Counted from the stretch's first letter, positions 36,020-45,885 are shown. The stretch: 64,000 nt of DNA from Bacteroidota bacterium (GCA_963169645.1 CAUJCO010000008.1:1-64000); one strand, 5' to 3'. Notes: a model not told the origin generated them from the sequence alone. Numbers and translations are program-made.

Positions 36020-36173
36020 GGTTGATATTGAAAGGTGATTCATAGCACTTAATAAAAAGACAAATGGAGTTGTAAGTAGAAAGTCGTAAGTAGTAGGATG
36101 AAATCTACTTTTCAATTATTAACATTCACATTTATTCACAACGATATTATCTTTAAAAACTGCTTATTTTTTC
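36020..36173. repeat. Intergenic spacer with a short period-7 relic (36072-36099)
   Basis: The spacer upstream of the DUF2723 gene contains four consecutive 7-bp units, GTAAGTA, GAAAGTC, GTAAGTA, GTAGGAT. They share an AAGT core with the heptamer array at the window start. The rest of the spacer shows no ORF or hairpin. Confidence 0.6.
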
Positions 36174-36181
36174 TATTTTTG
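36174..36181 (+). promoter_or_regulatory. Candidate -7 element upstream of the DUF2723 gene
   Basis: TATTTTTG fits TAnnTTTG and is followed by CAC. It lies 15 bp before the ATG at 36197. The -33 position shows only CTTTA, so the upstream half is weak. Confidence 0.4.
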
Positions 36182-36196
36182 CACAAAATCGATTGA

Positions 36197-39100
36197 ATGA
36201 GTAAACAATATAAACTGATAAATACCATCATCGGATTTATCGTTTTTGGAATTTCAACTTGGCAGTATGCATCTACAATGGAGTCGGCAGGCAGTTTATG
36301 GGATTGCGGCGAGTTCGTCTCTTGTGTCTATAAATTACAAGTAGCACATCCACCGGGAGCACCATTCTTTATGATTTTAGGCCGTTTGTTCACCTTACTC
36401 AATCCGAGTAATCCGGTAATAATGGTGAATTTGATGTCGGCTCTAATGTCTTCATTTTCGGTATTGTTTTTATATTTCACCATTGTGATGGTCGCCAAAA
36501 GATTAATCATGAAAGAAGGGGAAGCATTATCTTTAGGTGCATTTATAGCGATAGTTGGTTCCGGTGCTGTTGGAGCATTAGCTTGTTCCTTCAGTGATAC
36601 CATGTGGTTTTCGGCAGTAGAAGGTGAGGTATATGCTTCTTCTACCTTCTTTATTTCTATCGTAATTTGGGCTGTTGTGAAATGGAACGATGAAGCAGAT
36701 AAACCACATGCCAATAGATGGTTAGTGTTTGCAGCTTTTATGATAGGTATTTCATTGGGTGTTCACTTATTGTCGTTATTAGTAATACCAATTGCTGTTA
36801 TCGTTTATTATTTTAGAAAATTCCAGCCTACTGTTTTAGGATTCTGTGTTGCATTCTTAGTCGGTTTTATATTTTTAGGAATTGTGCAAGTCGGTGTGGT
36901 GCAAATGGCCGTTAAAATTGCAGGTAACATTGAATTGTTTGCAGTAAATACGCTAGGTTTACCGTTTAATGTAGGTTTTATTTTAGCTTGGATAATTTTA
37001 TTTGCCAGCTTAATTTATATCATTTATTATGCACACAAAAAAAATCATGCTGATTTACAATTGCTGACTATTTGTTTATTGGTGATTTTTATCGGTTTCT
37101 CATCGTATGCTATGGTGCCGATTCGCTCTTCAGCTAATCCACCTATTAATATGAATGCACCCAAAGACCCATTTAGTTTATTGTCCTATCTAAACAGGGA
37201 ACAATATGGTTCACGTGCTTTAGTCAAAGGCCCTCTTTTTGATGCTCAGCCTATTGATTATATTGTTACAGGAAAAGATTATTATAAAAATCTAACTACC
37301 AAAAAATACGAAGTAAAAGGAGAGAAAATAACCTATAAATATAATCCGGAAGAAGAAATGCTGTTCCCAAGAATGGGACCAACCAATGATGGAGAAAGTG
37401 CTGCTGCCTTTTATCAATATTGGACAGGATTTCAAGGTAAGCCAACATTTGGTGACAACTTAAAATATTTCTTCCATTACCAATTGCGTTATATGTATTG
37501 GCGTTATTTTATGTGGAATTTTGCCGGAAGACAAGACGATTTACAAGGAACGCCGGCGAATGAACGTATGAATGGTGATTGGTTGAGTGGAATTTCGGTA
37601 GTAGATAATATGCATTTAGGAGGCACGCAGGAAGGCTTACCGGAAGTATTATTGAAAGAAAAAGCAAGAAATAAATTTTATTTATTACCACTTTTATTAG
37701 GTTTAATTGGCTTGATATATATGTATAATAAAGATAAACAACAAACCATTGTATTTGGTCTTTTATTTTTTGTTACCGGTATTGCATTAATCATCTATAC
37801 CAATCAACCACCACGCGAACCACGTGAACGAGATTATGTATTAGTAGGTTCGTTCTTTACCTATTGCTTGTGGATAGGTTTAGGTGTATTAGCAATTTTT
37901 GATTTCTTACGTAAAAAACTTCCGGCCATCCCAATAGCAGCAGCCGTTACAATTTTATGTTTGTTTGTTCCATTTATAATGGCAAAAGCCGGTTGGGATG
38001 ATCACAATAGACACGGACGATTTATGGCACGCGATTTTGCAGCGAATTATTTAGAAAGTTGTCCGCCAAATGCTATCTTATTCACACAAGGCGATAACGA
38101 CACATATCCATTGTGGTATGCACAAGAAGTAGAAGGAATTCGTCCGGATGTACGTATTGCCAACCTAAGTTTATTAGGTGTAGATTGGTACATTGATTAT
38201 TTACAACGTGCAGCCAATAAATCGGCTCCGGTTCCATTCTTTAAAGATTTTACACCGGATAAATACAGAGGAAATACACGTGATGTAATAAATTATAATA
38301 ATCAGTCAAACTTTGCAAACTCAGTTGATTACTACGATATACAAGGAATTATGAGTTTTATTTTGAGTGATAACAGAGAATATAAAGCTCAAACTTCTAG
38401 AGGTGAAGAAGTCAATTATTTGCCAACTACCAAATTAAGATTAAAAGTAGATAAAGCAGCAATTGAAAAATATCAAGTTGTTCCAGAGCAATATAAAGAT
38501 AGAATCGTAGATGAAATTGTTTGGGATTTAGGTAAATCCAGAATTATTAAGTACGACTTAGCCATGCTTGCCATGGTAGCTGCCGCAGATTGGAGCAGAC
38601 CAATTTGTTTCTCTAATACAGTAGATGCATCTTACTACAATGGCTTAGATAAATACTTAGTACAAGAAGGTCAAATATTACGATTCGTTCCATGTAAATT
38701 TGAAGAAAATCAACGTGGTTATACTGCCTTCAATACACAAAAAAGCTATGATATTTTGATGAATAAATTCAAATATGGTGGTTTGGGTGAGCGTGAAATG
38801 TTTGTAGATGAAAATTCAAGCAGAATAATGAATACATTAAAAAGTGTACATTTTGGTATTGCAGATGATTTAATCAGACATAATAAAAATGCAGAAGCGA
38901 TAAACGTTTTAGAGCGAGCAAGAAAAGAATTCCAAAATGTAAACGCACCCTATTATTCACCAAATAATCAGTATTTCAATATCTTAAATGTTCAGTGGAT
39001 AGATTTGTATTATAAGGCCGGCGCACCGGATAAAGCGAAGCCTATAAAAGATGCTTTATTAAAAGACTTAAAAGATTGTATTCGTTTCTATAATTTACCA

Positions 39101-39289
39101 AACGATTTTGCAGCCTTATATAGCAGAGAAAAGAAATCATCAGAAGAGTTAGTGAAAAGAATGGAATATATGGCAATAATGTATAAAGATGAAACATTCC
39201 GTAAACAATTAATAGATGCGTTTCCAACTTTAGTTCAAACGTCATCTGTTGATTCAAATAGTTTGCTGCCGGCACAAATTTTTAAATAA
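36197..39289 (+). CDS. DUF2723 (TMEM260-like) GT-C membrane protein
   Basis: A 1030-residue membrane protein. DUF2723 begins at the N-terminus (MESAGSLWDCGEFVSCVYK, then AHPPGAPFFMILGR) and is followed by about 11-12 hydrophobic helices to residue ~610. A large soluble C-terminal part includes LFTQGDNDTYPLWYAQEVEG. The human member TMEM260 is a protein O-mannosyltransferase, and the WDxGEF acidic loop occupies the GT-C catalytic position. Bacteroidota almost always carry such a gene; its bacterial substrate is not established. This is the third GT-C-type protein in the window. It is monocistronic by spacing, with mscL 48 bp downstream. Confidence 0.88.
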   Translation: MSKQYKLINTIIGFIVFGISTWQYASTMESAGSLWDCGEFVSCVYKLQVAHPPGAPFFMILGRLFTLLNPSNPVIMVNLMSALMSSFSVLFLYFTIVMVAKRLIMKEGEALSLGAFIAIVGSGAVGALACSFSDTMWFSAVEGEVYASSTFFISIVIWAVVKWNDEADKPHANRWLVFAAFMIGISLGVHLLSLLVIPIAVIVYYFRKFQPTVLGFCVAFLVGFIFLGIVQVGVVQMAVKIAGNIELFAVNTLGLPFNVGFILAWIILFASLIYIIYYAHKKNHADLQLLTICLLVIFIGFSSYAMVPIRSSANPPINMNAPKDPFSLLSYLNREQYGSRALVKGPLFDAQPIDYIVTGKDYYKNLTTKKYEVKGEKITYKYNPEEEMLFPRMGPTNDGESAAAFYQYWTGFQGKPTFGDNLKYFFHYQLRYMYWRYFMWNFAGRQDDLQGTPANERMNGDWLSGISVVDNMHLGGTQEGLPEVLLKEKARNKFYLLPLLLGLIGLIYMYNKDKQQTIVFGLLFFVTGIALIIYTNQPPREPRERDYVLVGSFFTYCLWIGLGVLAIFDFLRKKLPAIPIAAAVTILCLFVPFIMAKAGWDDHNRHGRFMARDFAANYLESCPPNAILFTQGDNDTYPLWYAQEVEGIRPDVRIANLSLLGVDWYIDYLQRAANKSAPVPFFKDFTPDKYRGNTRDVINYNNQSNFANSVDYYDIQGIMSFILSDNREYKAQTSRGEEVNYLPTTKLRLKVDKAAIEKYQVVPEQYKDRIVDEIVWDLGKSRIIKYDLAMLAMVAAADWSRPICFSNTVDASYYNGLDKYLVQEGQILRFVPCKFEENQRGYTAFNTQKSYDILMNKFKYGGLGEREMFVDENSSRIMNTLKSVHFGIADDLIRHNKNAEAINVLERARKEFQNVNAPYYSPNNQYFNILNVQWIDLYYKAGAPDKAKPIKDALLKDLKDCIRFYNLPNDFAALYSREKKSSEELVKRMEYMAIMYKDETFRKQLIDAFPTLVQTSSVDSNSLLPAQIFK

Positions 39290-39337
39290 AAATTGATGTA
39301 AGTCAATAATAATTACTATTTTTATAAAGCTTTTTAA

Positions 39338-39763
39338 ATGCGTAATATGGGAATGCTGAAAGAATTTAAAGAATTTGCAATCAAAGGAAACTTAATTGAT
39401 ATGGCAGTCGGTGTCGTAATGGGCGGTGCTTTTGGTAAAGTAGTTTCATCTTTTATAGATGGGATGGTGATGCCTGCCGTTGGAATGATTTCCGGTGGTG
39501 TAGATTTTACTCAAAAGAAAATTATTTTAAAAGATGCCGTTGCCGCATCTGCAGATGGTGCTACACCTGCGGTTGCAGAAGTAGCTATAAAATACGGCGA
39601 TTTTATTTCACAATGTATTACTTTCTTTGTTGTGGCTTTAGTTGTTTTTATCGTAATTAAAGCTATCAATAAAATGAAAAAAGAAGAAGCCGCAGCCGCA
39701 CCACCTGCTCCTTCTGCTCAAGAAGTATTATTAACAGAAATCAGAGATTTATTAAAGAAATAA
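39338..39763 (+). CDS. mscL: Large-conductance mechanosensitive channel
   Basis: A 141-residue MscL, which opens under membrane tension during hypo-osmotic shock. The N-terminal helix and TM1 read LKEFKEFAIKGNLIDMAVGVVMGGAFGKVV, the pore-lining signature. TM2 is ITFFVVALVVFIVIKAINKM, and the C-terminal helix is EVLLTEIRDLLKK. The periplasmic loop (FTQKKIILKDAVAASADGATPA) is slightly long. The start could also be the third Met (MLKEF). Confidence 0.96.
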   Translation: MRNMGMLKEFKEFAIKGNLIDMAVGVVMGGAFGKVVSSFIDGMVMPAVGMISGGVDFTQKKIILKDAVAASADGATPAVAEVAIKYGDFISQCITFFVVALVVFIVIKAINKMKKEEAAAAPPAPSAQEVLLTEIRDLLKK

Positions 39764-39795
39764 TGCCAAAACCCCATTGGTCTAGAACTATCTCG

Positions 39796-39822
39796 CTGTC
39801 CCGTTTTTACGGGACAGTTTTT
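39796..39822 (+). terminator. Terminator after mscL
   Basis: The perfect 9-bp stem CTGTCCCGT / ACGGGACAG (39796-39804 with 39809-39817) has a TTTT loop and is followed by TTTTTG TTTT. It lies 32 bp beyond the mscL stop. Confidence 0.92.
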
Positions 39823-39856
39823 GTTTTAATTTAATCGTATCTTGCAACATAATTAC

Positions 39857-40600
39857 ATGGAAAAACAACAACTTATAGTAGGCCGAAATCCGGTTTTAGA
39901 ACTGTTGCAATCAACTCAAGAAGTAGAAAAGGTATTAATTGCTCGCAATGCAAGTGGTGAGGTGGTAAAACAAATTATACAATTATGTAGAGATAAAAAT
40001 ATTTATTATCAATTAGTTCCTGAAATAAAAATCAATTCTTTATCCAAAGCAAATCACCAAGGAATATTAGCATTTTCATCATTAATAGAGTATCAAGATA
40101 TCCAAAAAATTATTGATTATACATTTGAAAAAGGCGAAGAACCACTCTTGCTTATTTTAGAAAATATTACGGATGTTAGAAACTTAGGTGCCTTAGCACG
40201 TACGGCATTAGGTTTGGGCGTGCACGCCATTGTTTTTCCCAAAAAAGAGAGTGCTGCCGTAAATGATGTGGCTGTGAAAATTTCTGCAGGTGCATTGCTC
40301 AAAATTCCGGTTTGTAGAGTAGATAATTTAATTGCTACATTGAAAGATATAAAAAATAATGGCATTCAACTCATAGGATTGGATGGAACTGCTGAAACAT
40401 ATATGCATGAAGTGGATACAAAAATGCCGTTAGCATTAGTGGCCGGTTCAGAAGATGATGGAATATCGCTTCAAGTAGTACGTTTGTTAGATAGGATAGC
40501 TAAATTGCCTATGCAAGCAAGCTTAGAATCTTATAATGTTTCGGTTGCTACCGCGATGGCATTGTACGAAATTAATAGACAAAAAGTTAAAGGTGCTTAA
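39857..40600 (+). CDS. rlmB: 23S rRNA (guanosine-2'-O)-methyltransferase RlmB
   Basis: A 247-residue SPOUT-family rRNA methyltransferase (TrmH/RlmB type). The N-terminal substrate-binding domain begins IVGRNPVLELLQ. The three SPOUT motifs are visible: LENITDVRNLGALARTALGLG, ALVAGSEDDGISLQV and LPMQASLESYNVSVATAMALYE. It is predicted to methylate the ribose of a P-loop guanosine of 23S rRNA. ATG 39857 is chosen because the track's TTG start lies 15 bp before the family N-terminus. Confidence 0.93.
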   Translation: MEKQQLIVGRNPVLELLQSTQEVEKVLIARNASGEVVKQIIQLCRDKNIYYQLVPEIKINSLSKANHQGILAFSSLIEYQDIQKIIDYTFEKGEEPLLLILENITDVRNLGALARTALGLGVHAIVFPKKESAAVNDVAVKISAGALLKIPVCRVDNLIATLKDIKNNGIQLIGLDGTAETYMHEVDTKMPLALVAGSEDDGISLQVVRLLDRIAKLPMQASLESYNVSVATAMALYEINRQKVKGA

Positions 40601-40601
40601 A

Positions 40602-42050
40602 TTAATTTTTAAGGCTTCTTAAAAATTGCTCAAAAAACCAGATAGAACGATGGTAACTATCCATACTTACGCGTTCATCAATTCCGTGAAATCCGATTGG
40701 ATCTACCATAGGACTAAACTTAATAATATTGTCTGAAACCTCTGTGAAATGGCGTGAATCTGTTGCTCCAATTAATAAAAACGGTGCAGACACAACACTG
40801 TCATAACTACTTTTTACAATACTATCTATGCGCAAAAACGCCACGCTTTTGGTTGGTGTCGTTGCGGATGCTTCTGAAATATTTTTGTCGTAATGCTTAA
40901 TGCGTACACGTTTGTCATTAATAATTTCTTGCACTTTATTAAATACAAATGAAGCAGAATCTCCGGGCAATAATCTAAAGTTGACAACTGCTGTTGCCAG
41001 CGTTGGAATGACATTATCTTTGATGCCGGCTTGTATAATTGTGGGCACTGCTGTCGTACGTATCATAGCATTTCCGGCACCTTGTTTTTCATAGCTATTT
41101 ACAATTAAACGTTTAAATAAAGTTGGATTTGCAAATGCCATATTGTTTGGAAATTGCATACTGGGTCCAAGGTATTGCATAAATCCTTGCATCGGTTCTG
41201 TAAATCTTGCTTCAAAAGGTTGTTTGCGTAATTTCACCAATGCTTTATTTAAAATATCGATGGCTGTTTCTTTGTCGGGTTGTGAGGAATGTCCACCTTT
41301 TTTATTGACCGATAATTCCAATGACATATATCCTTTTTCTGCAGTGCCAATCAGTGCTACGGGTTTGTGTATTCCCGGCACTTTTTCACGTGTAATGATG
41401 CCACCTTCATCCATTATTAAATCAGCTTTTATGTTGCGTGCTTTAAATAATTCAGCAACTTTTACGGCTCCTTGTTTGCCTCCAATTTCTTCATCGTGAC
41501 CAAATACAAAATATACGGTTCGTTTTGGTTGGTAATTTTCTCGCAAAAGTTTTTCTGCACTTTCAAAAATGGAAATCAAGTTTATTTTATCATCTGTTGT
41601 GCCTCTGCCCCAAATATATCCATCTTTTATAGTGCCGGAAAATGGCTTAAAAGTCCATTGCTTGCGTGTGCTTTCTTCAATCGGTACCACGTCTTGGTGT
41701 GCCATTAAAATAAATGGAGCTAAGTTTAAATTAGTACCTTGCCATTTATATACTAACGTATATTGACTAATAATTTCTCGTTCTAATTTTTGATGAACAA
41801 AAGGATAGGTTGTTTCTAAAAAATGCCTGAATTGAATAAATGGAACAGAATCCCATTTTTTTGCATCATCATACGATATTGTTTGGAAGGAGATAGCTTG
41901 TTGAAAATGTAGTATAGCACTATCGCTTAAGTTAGGTGGTAACTTGGCTTTTATATTGCGTTGTAAATTGGGTGCTGTAATGGTAGTATATGCTAAATAA
42001 CCAACTAATATTACCAATACCATCAATATAATAATTCCGATTTTTTTCAC
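40602..42050 (-). CDS. M20 family metallopeptidase with N-terminal membrane anchor
   Basis: A 482-residue M20/M25/M40 carboxypeptidase or amidase, most like the PM20D1/CPS1 branch. One N-terminal helix (IGIIILMVLVILVGYLAYT) anchors it to the membrane or serves as a signal. Metal ligands appear in the expected order: MAHQDVVP (His), WGRGTTDDK (bridging Asp), HDEEIGG (Glu pair) and IMDEGG. KKGGHSSQP opens the dimerisation/lid domain. It probably cleaves a peptide or N-acyl amino acid outside the cytoplasm. The start is a GTG. The gene converges on rlmB with a 1-bp gap. Confidence 0.9.
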   Translation of the reverse strand: MKKIGIIILMVLVILVGYLAYTTITAPNLQRNIKAKLPPNLSDSAILHFQQAISFQTISYDDAKKWDSVPFIQFRHFLETTYPFVHQKLEREIISQYTLVYKWQGTNLNLAPFILMAHQDVVPIEESTRKQWTFKPFSGTIKDGYIWGRGTTDDKINLISIFESAEKLLRENYQPKRTVYFVFGHDEEIGGKQGAVKVAELFKARNIKADLIMDEGGIITREKVPGIHKPVALIGTAEKGYMSLELSVNKKGGHSSQPDKETAIDILNKALVKLRKQPFEARFTEPMQGFMQYLGPSMQFPNNMAFANPTLFKRLIVNSYEKQGAGNAMIRTTAVPTIIQAGIKDNVIPTLATAVVNFRLLPGDSASFVFNKVQEIINDKRVRIKHYDKNISEASATTPTKSVAFLRIDSIVKSSYDSVVSAPFLLIGATDSRHFTEVSDNIIKFSPMVDPIGFHGIDERVSMDSYHRSIWFFEQFLRSLKN

Positions 42051-42074
42051 TAGCTTATTTTATATCAATTGAAA

Positions 42075-42584
42075 TTAAAATCCTTTTAAAAGTGCCGTTT
42101 TCATTTTAGCATCTTTTGGTTTTTTGCCTACATACATTCCAAAAATTGCTTGAGCAAAAAGTTTTCCATCTTTATTGTGATAAATTTCTTCTTCGTTTTT
42201 ATATAACTTGAGTTCTCCTTTTTTGGTATAATAAATGTCTACAGAATCTTGATATTGAACACCTGAGTTTTCGACCACATTTTTAATGTCATCTACTAAA
42301 TCTTTTTGTGCTTTATACAAACTACCAAGTCCATCTCGCATACCACTTTGGATACTTTCACTTACGGCTTTTCCGGTAGCCAAAGGTGTAATAATAAACA
42401 TTCTCAAGCAACGTTCTATGTCGCTATCAATCGCTTCATTTTCATCCGTGATGGCTTTCTCTGCGTATAGACCGATGATATAAGTTTGTACAAAAAATTT
42501 TGAGCGTACAGCAGCTCCGTTTAAGAATAAATCTACTTTATTCAATTTTATTTTAGGTGTGAGTTCATATCCTGCAAGTTTCAT
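42075..42584 (-). CDS. Chalcone isomerase-like protein
   Basis: A 169-residue protein of the bacterial chalcone isomerase-like group. KLNKVDLFLNGAAVRSKFFVQTYIIGLYAEK (the G-x-x-x-R-x-K-x-x-F-x-V-Y-x-x-GLY pattern) is diagnostic, as is the ending AIFGMYVGKKP. Bacterial members do not make flavonoids and their function is not settled; fatty-acid binding has been suggested for related plant proteins. The track start (42656) overlaps tdk; ATG 42584 removes the overlap and fits the family. It is encoded 29 bp downstream of tdk on the same strand. Confidence 0.85.
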   Translation of the reverse strand: MKLAGYELTPKIKLNKVDLFLNGAAVRSKFFVQTYIIGLYAEKAITDENEAIDSDIERCLRMFIITPLATGKAVSESIQSGMRDGLGSLYKAQKDLVDDIKNVVENSGVQYQDSVDIYYTKKGELKLYKNEEEIYHNKDGKLFAQAIFGMYVGKKPKDAKMKTALLKGF

Positions 42585-42613
42585 AGTATAGTTTATCTTT
42601 AAAGTTATATTTT

Positions 42614-43195
42614 TTATTCCATATTTTGAATGCCTTTTACAAAACAGGCTCTGCATCTGGGTTCGTAGCTTTCTTTTTCACCTAAAAGCACCTTGTTTTC
42701 ATTTTCGATTAAACGAAATGAGTGATTGGCTAATGCTCCGCAACGTACACAAATAGCATGTACTTTGGTTATATATTCGGCTTTTGCCAACAATGCTGGT
42801 ATCGGACCAAATGGCCTTCCTAAAAAATCCATGTCTAATCCGGCAATAATTACGCGTATTCCACGAGCTGCTAACTGTTCACATACTTCCGGAAGTTCGT
42901 CATCAAAAAATTGTGCTTCATCAATACCTACAACTTCTACATCGTTAGATAGTAATAAAATGGCTTGTGAACTGGCAACCGGTGTACTTAAAATAGAGTT
43001 GGAATCGTGCGAAACAACAGCTGTTTCGTGATATCTGGTGTCAATTTGAGGTTTAAATATTTCCACCTTTAAATTGGCAAATTTTGCTCTTTTTAAACGT
43101 CGAATCAGTTCTTCTGTCTTACCGGAAAACATGGAGCCACAGACAACTTCAATCCAGCCTGTTTTAGACTTATTAACATTTGGTTCTAAAAACAT
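42614..43195 (-). CDS. tdk: Thymidine kinase
   Basis: A type II thymidine kinase of 193 residues for pyrimidine salvage. The P-loop is [16 protein letters not shown], the Walker B/DEAQFF segment is VGIDEAQFF and the lid and substrate region is [17 protein letters not shown]. Two CxxC pairs (CVRC, CRAC) bind structural zinc. ATG 43195 gives the usual MFLEPNV start; an ATG at 43231 is also possible. It is divergent from the acidic hypothetical gene, with only about 50 bp between starts. Confidence 0.95.
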   Translation of the reverse strand: MFLEPNVNKSKTGWIEVVCGSMFSGKTEELIRRLKRAKFANLKVEIFKPQIDTRYHETAVVSHDSNSILSTPVASSQAILLLSNDVEVVGIDEAQFFDDELPEVCEQLAARGIRVIIAGLDMDFLGRPFGPIPALLAKAEYITKVHAICVRCGALANHSFRLIENENKVLLGEKESYEPRCRACFVKGIQNME

Positions 43196-43247
43196 GTATG
43201 AAATTTGTTTTTTACAGTATAAATTCGACATCAAATTACAAAAACAG

Positions 43248-44651
43248 ATGGAAATAAGAAATGCTTTGCAAAAAATAGAGAACTACCTTACCGTAGTTTC
43301 TAATCTAAATAGAACTATTTTGTCGGAAGGTACGATGTCAAGAGATGAATTACTCTTGATGAAAAAATACTTGTACACAAGTATTGATAGAATTGAAGAT
43401 ATTGAACGTCTGTTGATGATAGACCAAAATGACAATAAATCTTTTGTTCCTACTGCATCAAAAGTAGAAAATACCGTTACAACTCCAAAAGAGAAAGAAA
43501 TTGTAGCAGTGCAAGAAACCGAACACATTGCTGATGTAGAGTCGAGTTTAAGTGTAGAGCAACAAGTTGAAATGGATGATTTAGTAGAAGAAATTCATGC
43601 GGAAATTGCAGAAGAGAAAATTGAAGTAATTGGTGAAATTAAATCCGTAAAGGAAGAAACGGTTGTTGTAGAAAAAATAGAAGCACCAGCTTTAGTAGCT
43701 CCGATAGAAAATACGATTATTACGGAAGATTATGCCATTAATAAATTAGATGATGTGCAACAATTAGTACAACAAGAAAAAGTGGAACAAAAGGTAAATG
43801 AAACGTCCAGCTTTGTTGATAGTATCATCACGGAAGATTATTCGTTGAATAATTTATTTGCAACTCCAAATGAAGAAAAAACAGTATCATTTGAAGCAGT
43901 GAAATTGGAAGAGAATACCGTATCGGATGAAACAGCTTCGGCAATTTTGGATAACAAAACAGTAGTAGAAGAAGAAGTGTTTGTTATGAAATTAGTAGAA
44001 GAAACACCTTCTTTTGCAGATAATTTAGTAGCAAAAACGAATGTGTTGGTAGATACTTTAGAGGATGAAAACTCGAATACTTTAACTGGATTATTTCAAC
44101 AAAATAAAAAGGAAGAGGATTCTATTTTAAATCAATTCAATCTGAAAAATAACGACGTTCAAGCAACTACTTTATTTGAAAATAAAAATGATGAACCCGT
44201 TAATAACTTATTTGATACAGCTGTAAACACAGAGGTTTTAAACACGAAATCAGAAAATCAGTTGGGTTCTTATACCGCTTCGTACGAAAAGAATGACTTA
44301 GTGTTGGTAGATGAAACAGAAGAAGTAGAAACAATAATCGATGTTATAAAACCTTCTTCTTTAAACGATTTCCTAAAACCTAAAACGGTTTCGGAGGTTT
44401 TAAATAATAAATCGTATAAAACATTTGGTGAGTCTATTACTTTAAATGATAAATTTATTTTTGTGCGTGAATTATTCAGTAATCAATTTTCTGAATACGA
44501 TGCCGCATTAAAACATATTGATACCTTAGAAAATTTACAAGTTGCAGAACACTATTGTAATCATACACTCTGGAATAAATTTAATTGGACTGAAAAAGGT
44601 TCAGCAGCAGCTCGTTTCTTAGATTTATTGAAAGCAAAATTTGATAAATAA
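43248..44651 (+). CDS. Acidic low-complexity protein with a conserved C-terminal domain, unknown function
   Basis: I use ATG 43248 (467 residues), because the track's ORF start lies inside tdk on the other strand. The N-terminal ~60 residues form a predicted coiled coil ([17 protein letters not shown]). The middle (about 70-350) is a very Glu/Val/Asp-rich, probably disordered linker containing two copies of an IITEDY-x-x-N-x-L motif. The C-terminal ~85 residues ([19 protein letters not shown] ... [11 protein letters not shown]) look like a compact helical domain seen in other Bacteroidota proteins. There is no signal peptide, so it is cytoplasmic. Function is unknown. Confidence 0.8.
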   Translation: MEIRNALQKIENYLTVVSNLNRTILSEGTMSRDELLLMKKYLYTSIDRIEDIERLLMIDQNDNKSFVPTASKVENTVTTPKEKEIVAVQETEHIADVESSLSVEQQVEMDDLVEEIHAEIAEEKIEVIGEIKSVKEETVVVEKIEAPALVAPIENTIITEDYAINKLDDVQQLVQQEKVEQKVNETSSFVDSIITEDYSLNNLFATPNEEKTVSFEAVKLEENTVSDETASAILDNKTVVEEEVFVMKLVEETPSFADNLVAKTNVLVDTLEDENSNTLTGLFQQNKKEEDSILNQFNLKNNDVQATTLFENKNDEPVNNLFDTAVNTEVLNTKSENQLGSYTASYEKNDLVLVDETEEVETIIDVIKPSSLNDFLKPKTVSEVLNNKSYKTFGESITLNDKFIFVRELFSNQFSEYDAALKHIDTLENLQVAEHYCNHTLWNKFNWTEKGSAAARFLDLLKAKFDK

Positions 44652-44670
44652 TCTCACTGTATGTAAATAT

Positions 44671-44696
44671 AAAAGAGGCTTACGGCCTCTTTTTTT
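44671..44696. terminator. Bidirectional terminator between convergent genes
   Basis: The stem AAAAGAGGC / GCCTCTTTT (44671-44679 with 44685-44693) has loop TTACG and is followed by T-runs in both directions. It ends the acidic-protein gene and overlaps the 3' end of waaA, whose stop codon (44695-44697) lies in the plus-strand T-run. Confidence 0.85.
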
Positions 44697-45885
44697 ATTT
44701 AAATGGTATCGAATTTAAAATACGTTCTGAAGTTTGGTCATGATTGGTAAAATAAGTAGCTATTTTTAACTTATTACTATTTTGTTTTCTATACGTATTA
44801 TGATGTAGAAGTGTAGTTTCTAGTGCCGAATATTCTTGTATTGAAGTGGCACTTTTTATTTTTATCAATTCGTTTGCTTCTTCAAATGCTTTGTATTCCG
44901 GACCAAAGAGAATGGGAATTTCATAAACAGCAGCTTCTAATGTGTTGTGCAACTTACCGGAAAAACCACCACCAATAAATGCAATATCTGCATATTGGTA
45001 AATATATTTTAAAATACCTTTTTGATTGACAAACAAAATATCCGATGCTACGGGATTGTTGATTTGTAAATCAGTGTACAAAAGAATTTTTGTATCAAAA
45101 GCTTGTTCAAGCTCAGCTTGCTTTTTTTCGTCATACTCGTGCGGAGCAAGTATAATTTTTAAATCCGGTATGTGCTGTTTGTTATTTTTATAAAATTTAG
45201 CCAACAATGTATCTTCCTTTAGCCAACTGCTTCCGGCTACCAACACAAAGCTGCCTTTGCAAAATGCTTCGACAAATTCGTCCTTTTTTGATGATTCCTT
45301 TTTATTCCATAAAGCTTGTTCCACTTTTGTATTACCTATCTCATGTGTGTAAAAAATCTTTGTAAATAATGGATAGTTTTGTTTTATATACCAATCATAA
45401 ATGAAAGAACGTTTTTGAAAAGCATTCGCATTAACGAGAAAAGTTGGGATATTATTTTGATTTAATTGATGTAATAAATTCCACCATATTTCATATCGAA
45501 TAAAAAAAACATAGGTTGGTTGTAAAATCTCAATCAAACACTGTGCATTTTTGGGTGTATCTAAAGGCAAATAAAATAGTAAATCTATTTCAGTAGAATC
45601 GACGTACAAATCAAATCCAGAAGATGAAAAAAAACTTACTGCAATTGCATATTTATGATTGTATGCTTGTTTTATTTTTCTGATTAATGGTCGTGCTTGT
45701 TCAAATTCGCCGGCAGAGGCACAGTGGAACCAAATATATTTTTGTTGAGGTAATGTTTTGTTTTTTAGTTCAATATCCCAATTTTGTCGCACACTATCCC
45801 ATTTTTTTATCTTCTTATTTAAGATGGAAATAAATGGTAATAGTGTTCCAAATAAGCGAATAAGTACCGAATAAAGGTGCCGCAT
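44695..45885 (-). CDS. waaA: 3-deoxy-D-manno-octulosonic acid transferase (KDO transferase)
   Basis: A GT30 glycosyltransferase of 396 residues. It adds KDO to lipid A precursors at the inner membrane. An N-terminal hydrophobic anchor (HLYSVLIRLFGTLLPFI) precedes WFHCASAGEFEQARPLI, the family's catalytic-Glu region. FIRYEIWWNLLHQL and IAFIGGGFSGKLHNTLEAAVYEIPILFGP match the donor-binding half. The track start is a TTG; ATG 45885 (MRHLYSV) fits the family. Its presence shows a Gram-negative LPS/lipid A pathway. Confidence 0.92.
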   Translation of the reverse strand: MRHLYSVLIRLFGTLLPFISILNKKIKKWDSVRQNWDIELKNKTLPQQKYIWFHCASAGEFEQARPLIRKIKQAYNHKYAIAVSFFSSSGFDLYVDSTEIDLLFYLPLDTPKNAQCLIEILQPTYVFFIRYEIWWNLLHQLNQNNIPTFLVNANAFQKRSFIYDWYIKQNYPLFTKIFYTHEIGNTKVEQALWNKKESSKKDEFVEAFCKGSFVLVAGSSWLKEDTLLAKFYKNNKQHIPDLKIILAPHEYDEKKQAELEQAFDTKILLYTDLQINNPVASDILFVNQKGILKYIYQYADIAFIGGGFSGKLHNTLEAAVYEIPILFGPEYKAFEEANELIKIKSATSIQEYSALETTLLHHNTYRKQNSNKLKIATYFTNHDQTSERILNSIPFK

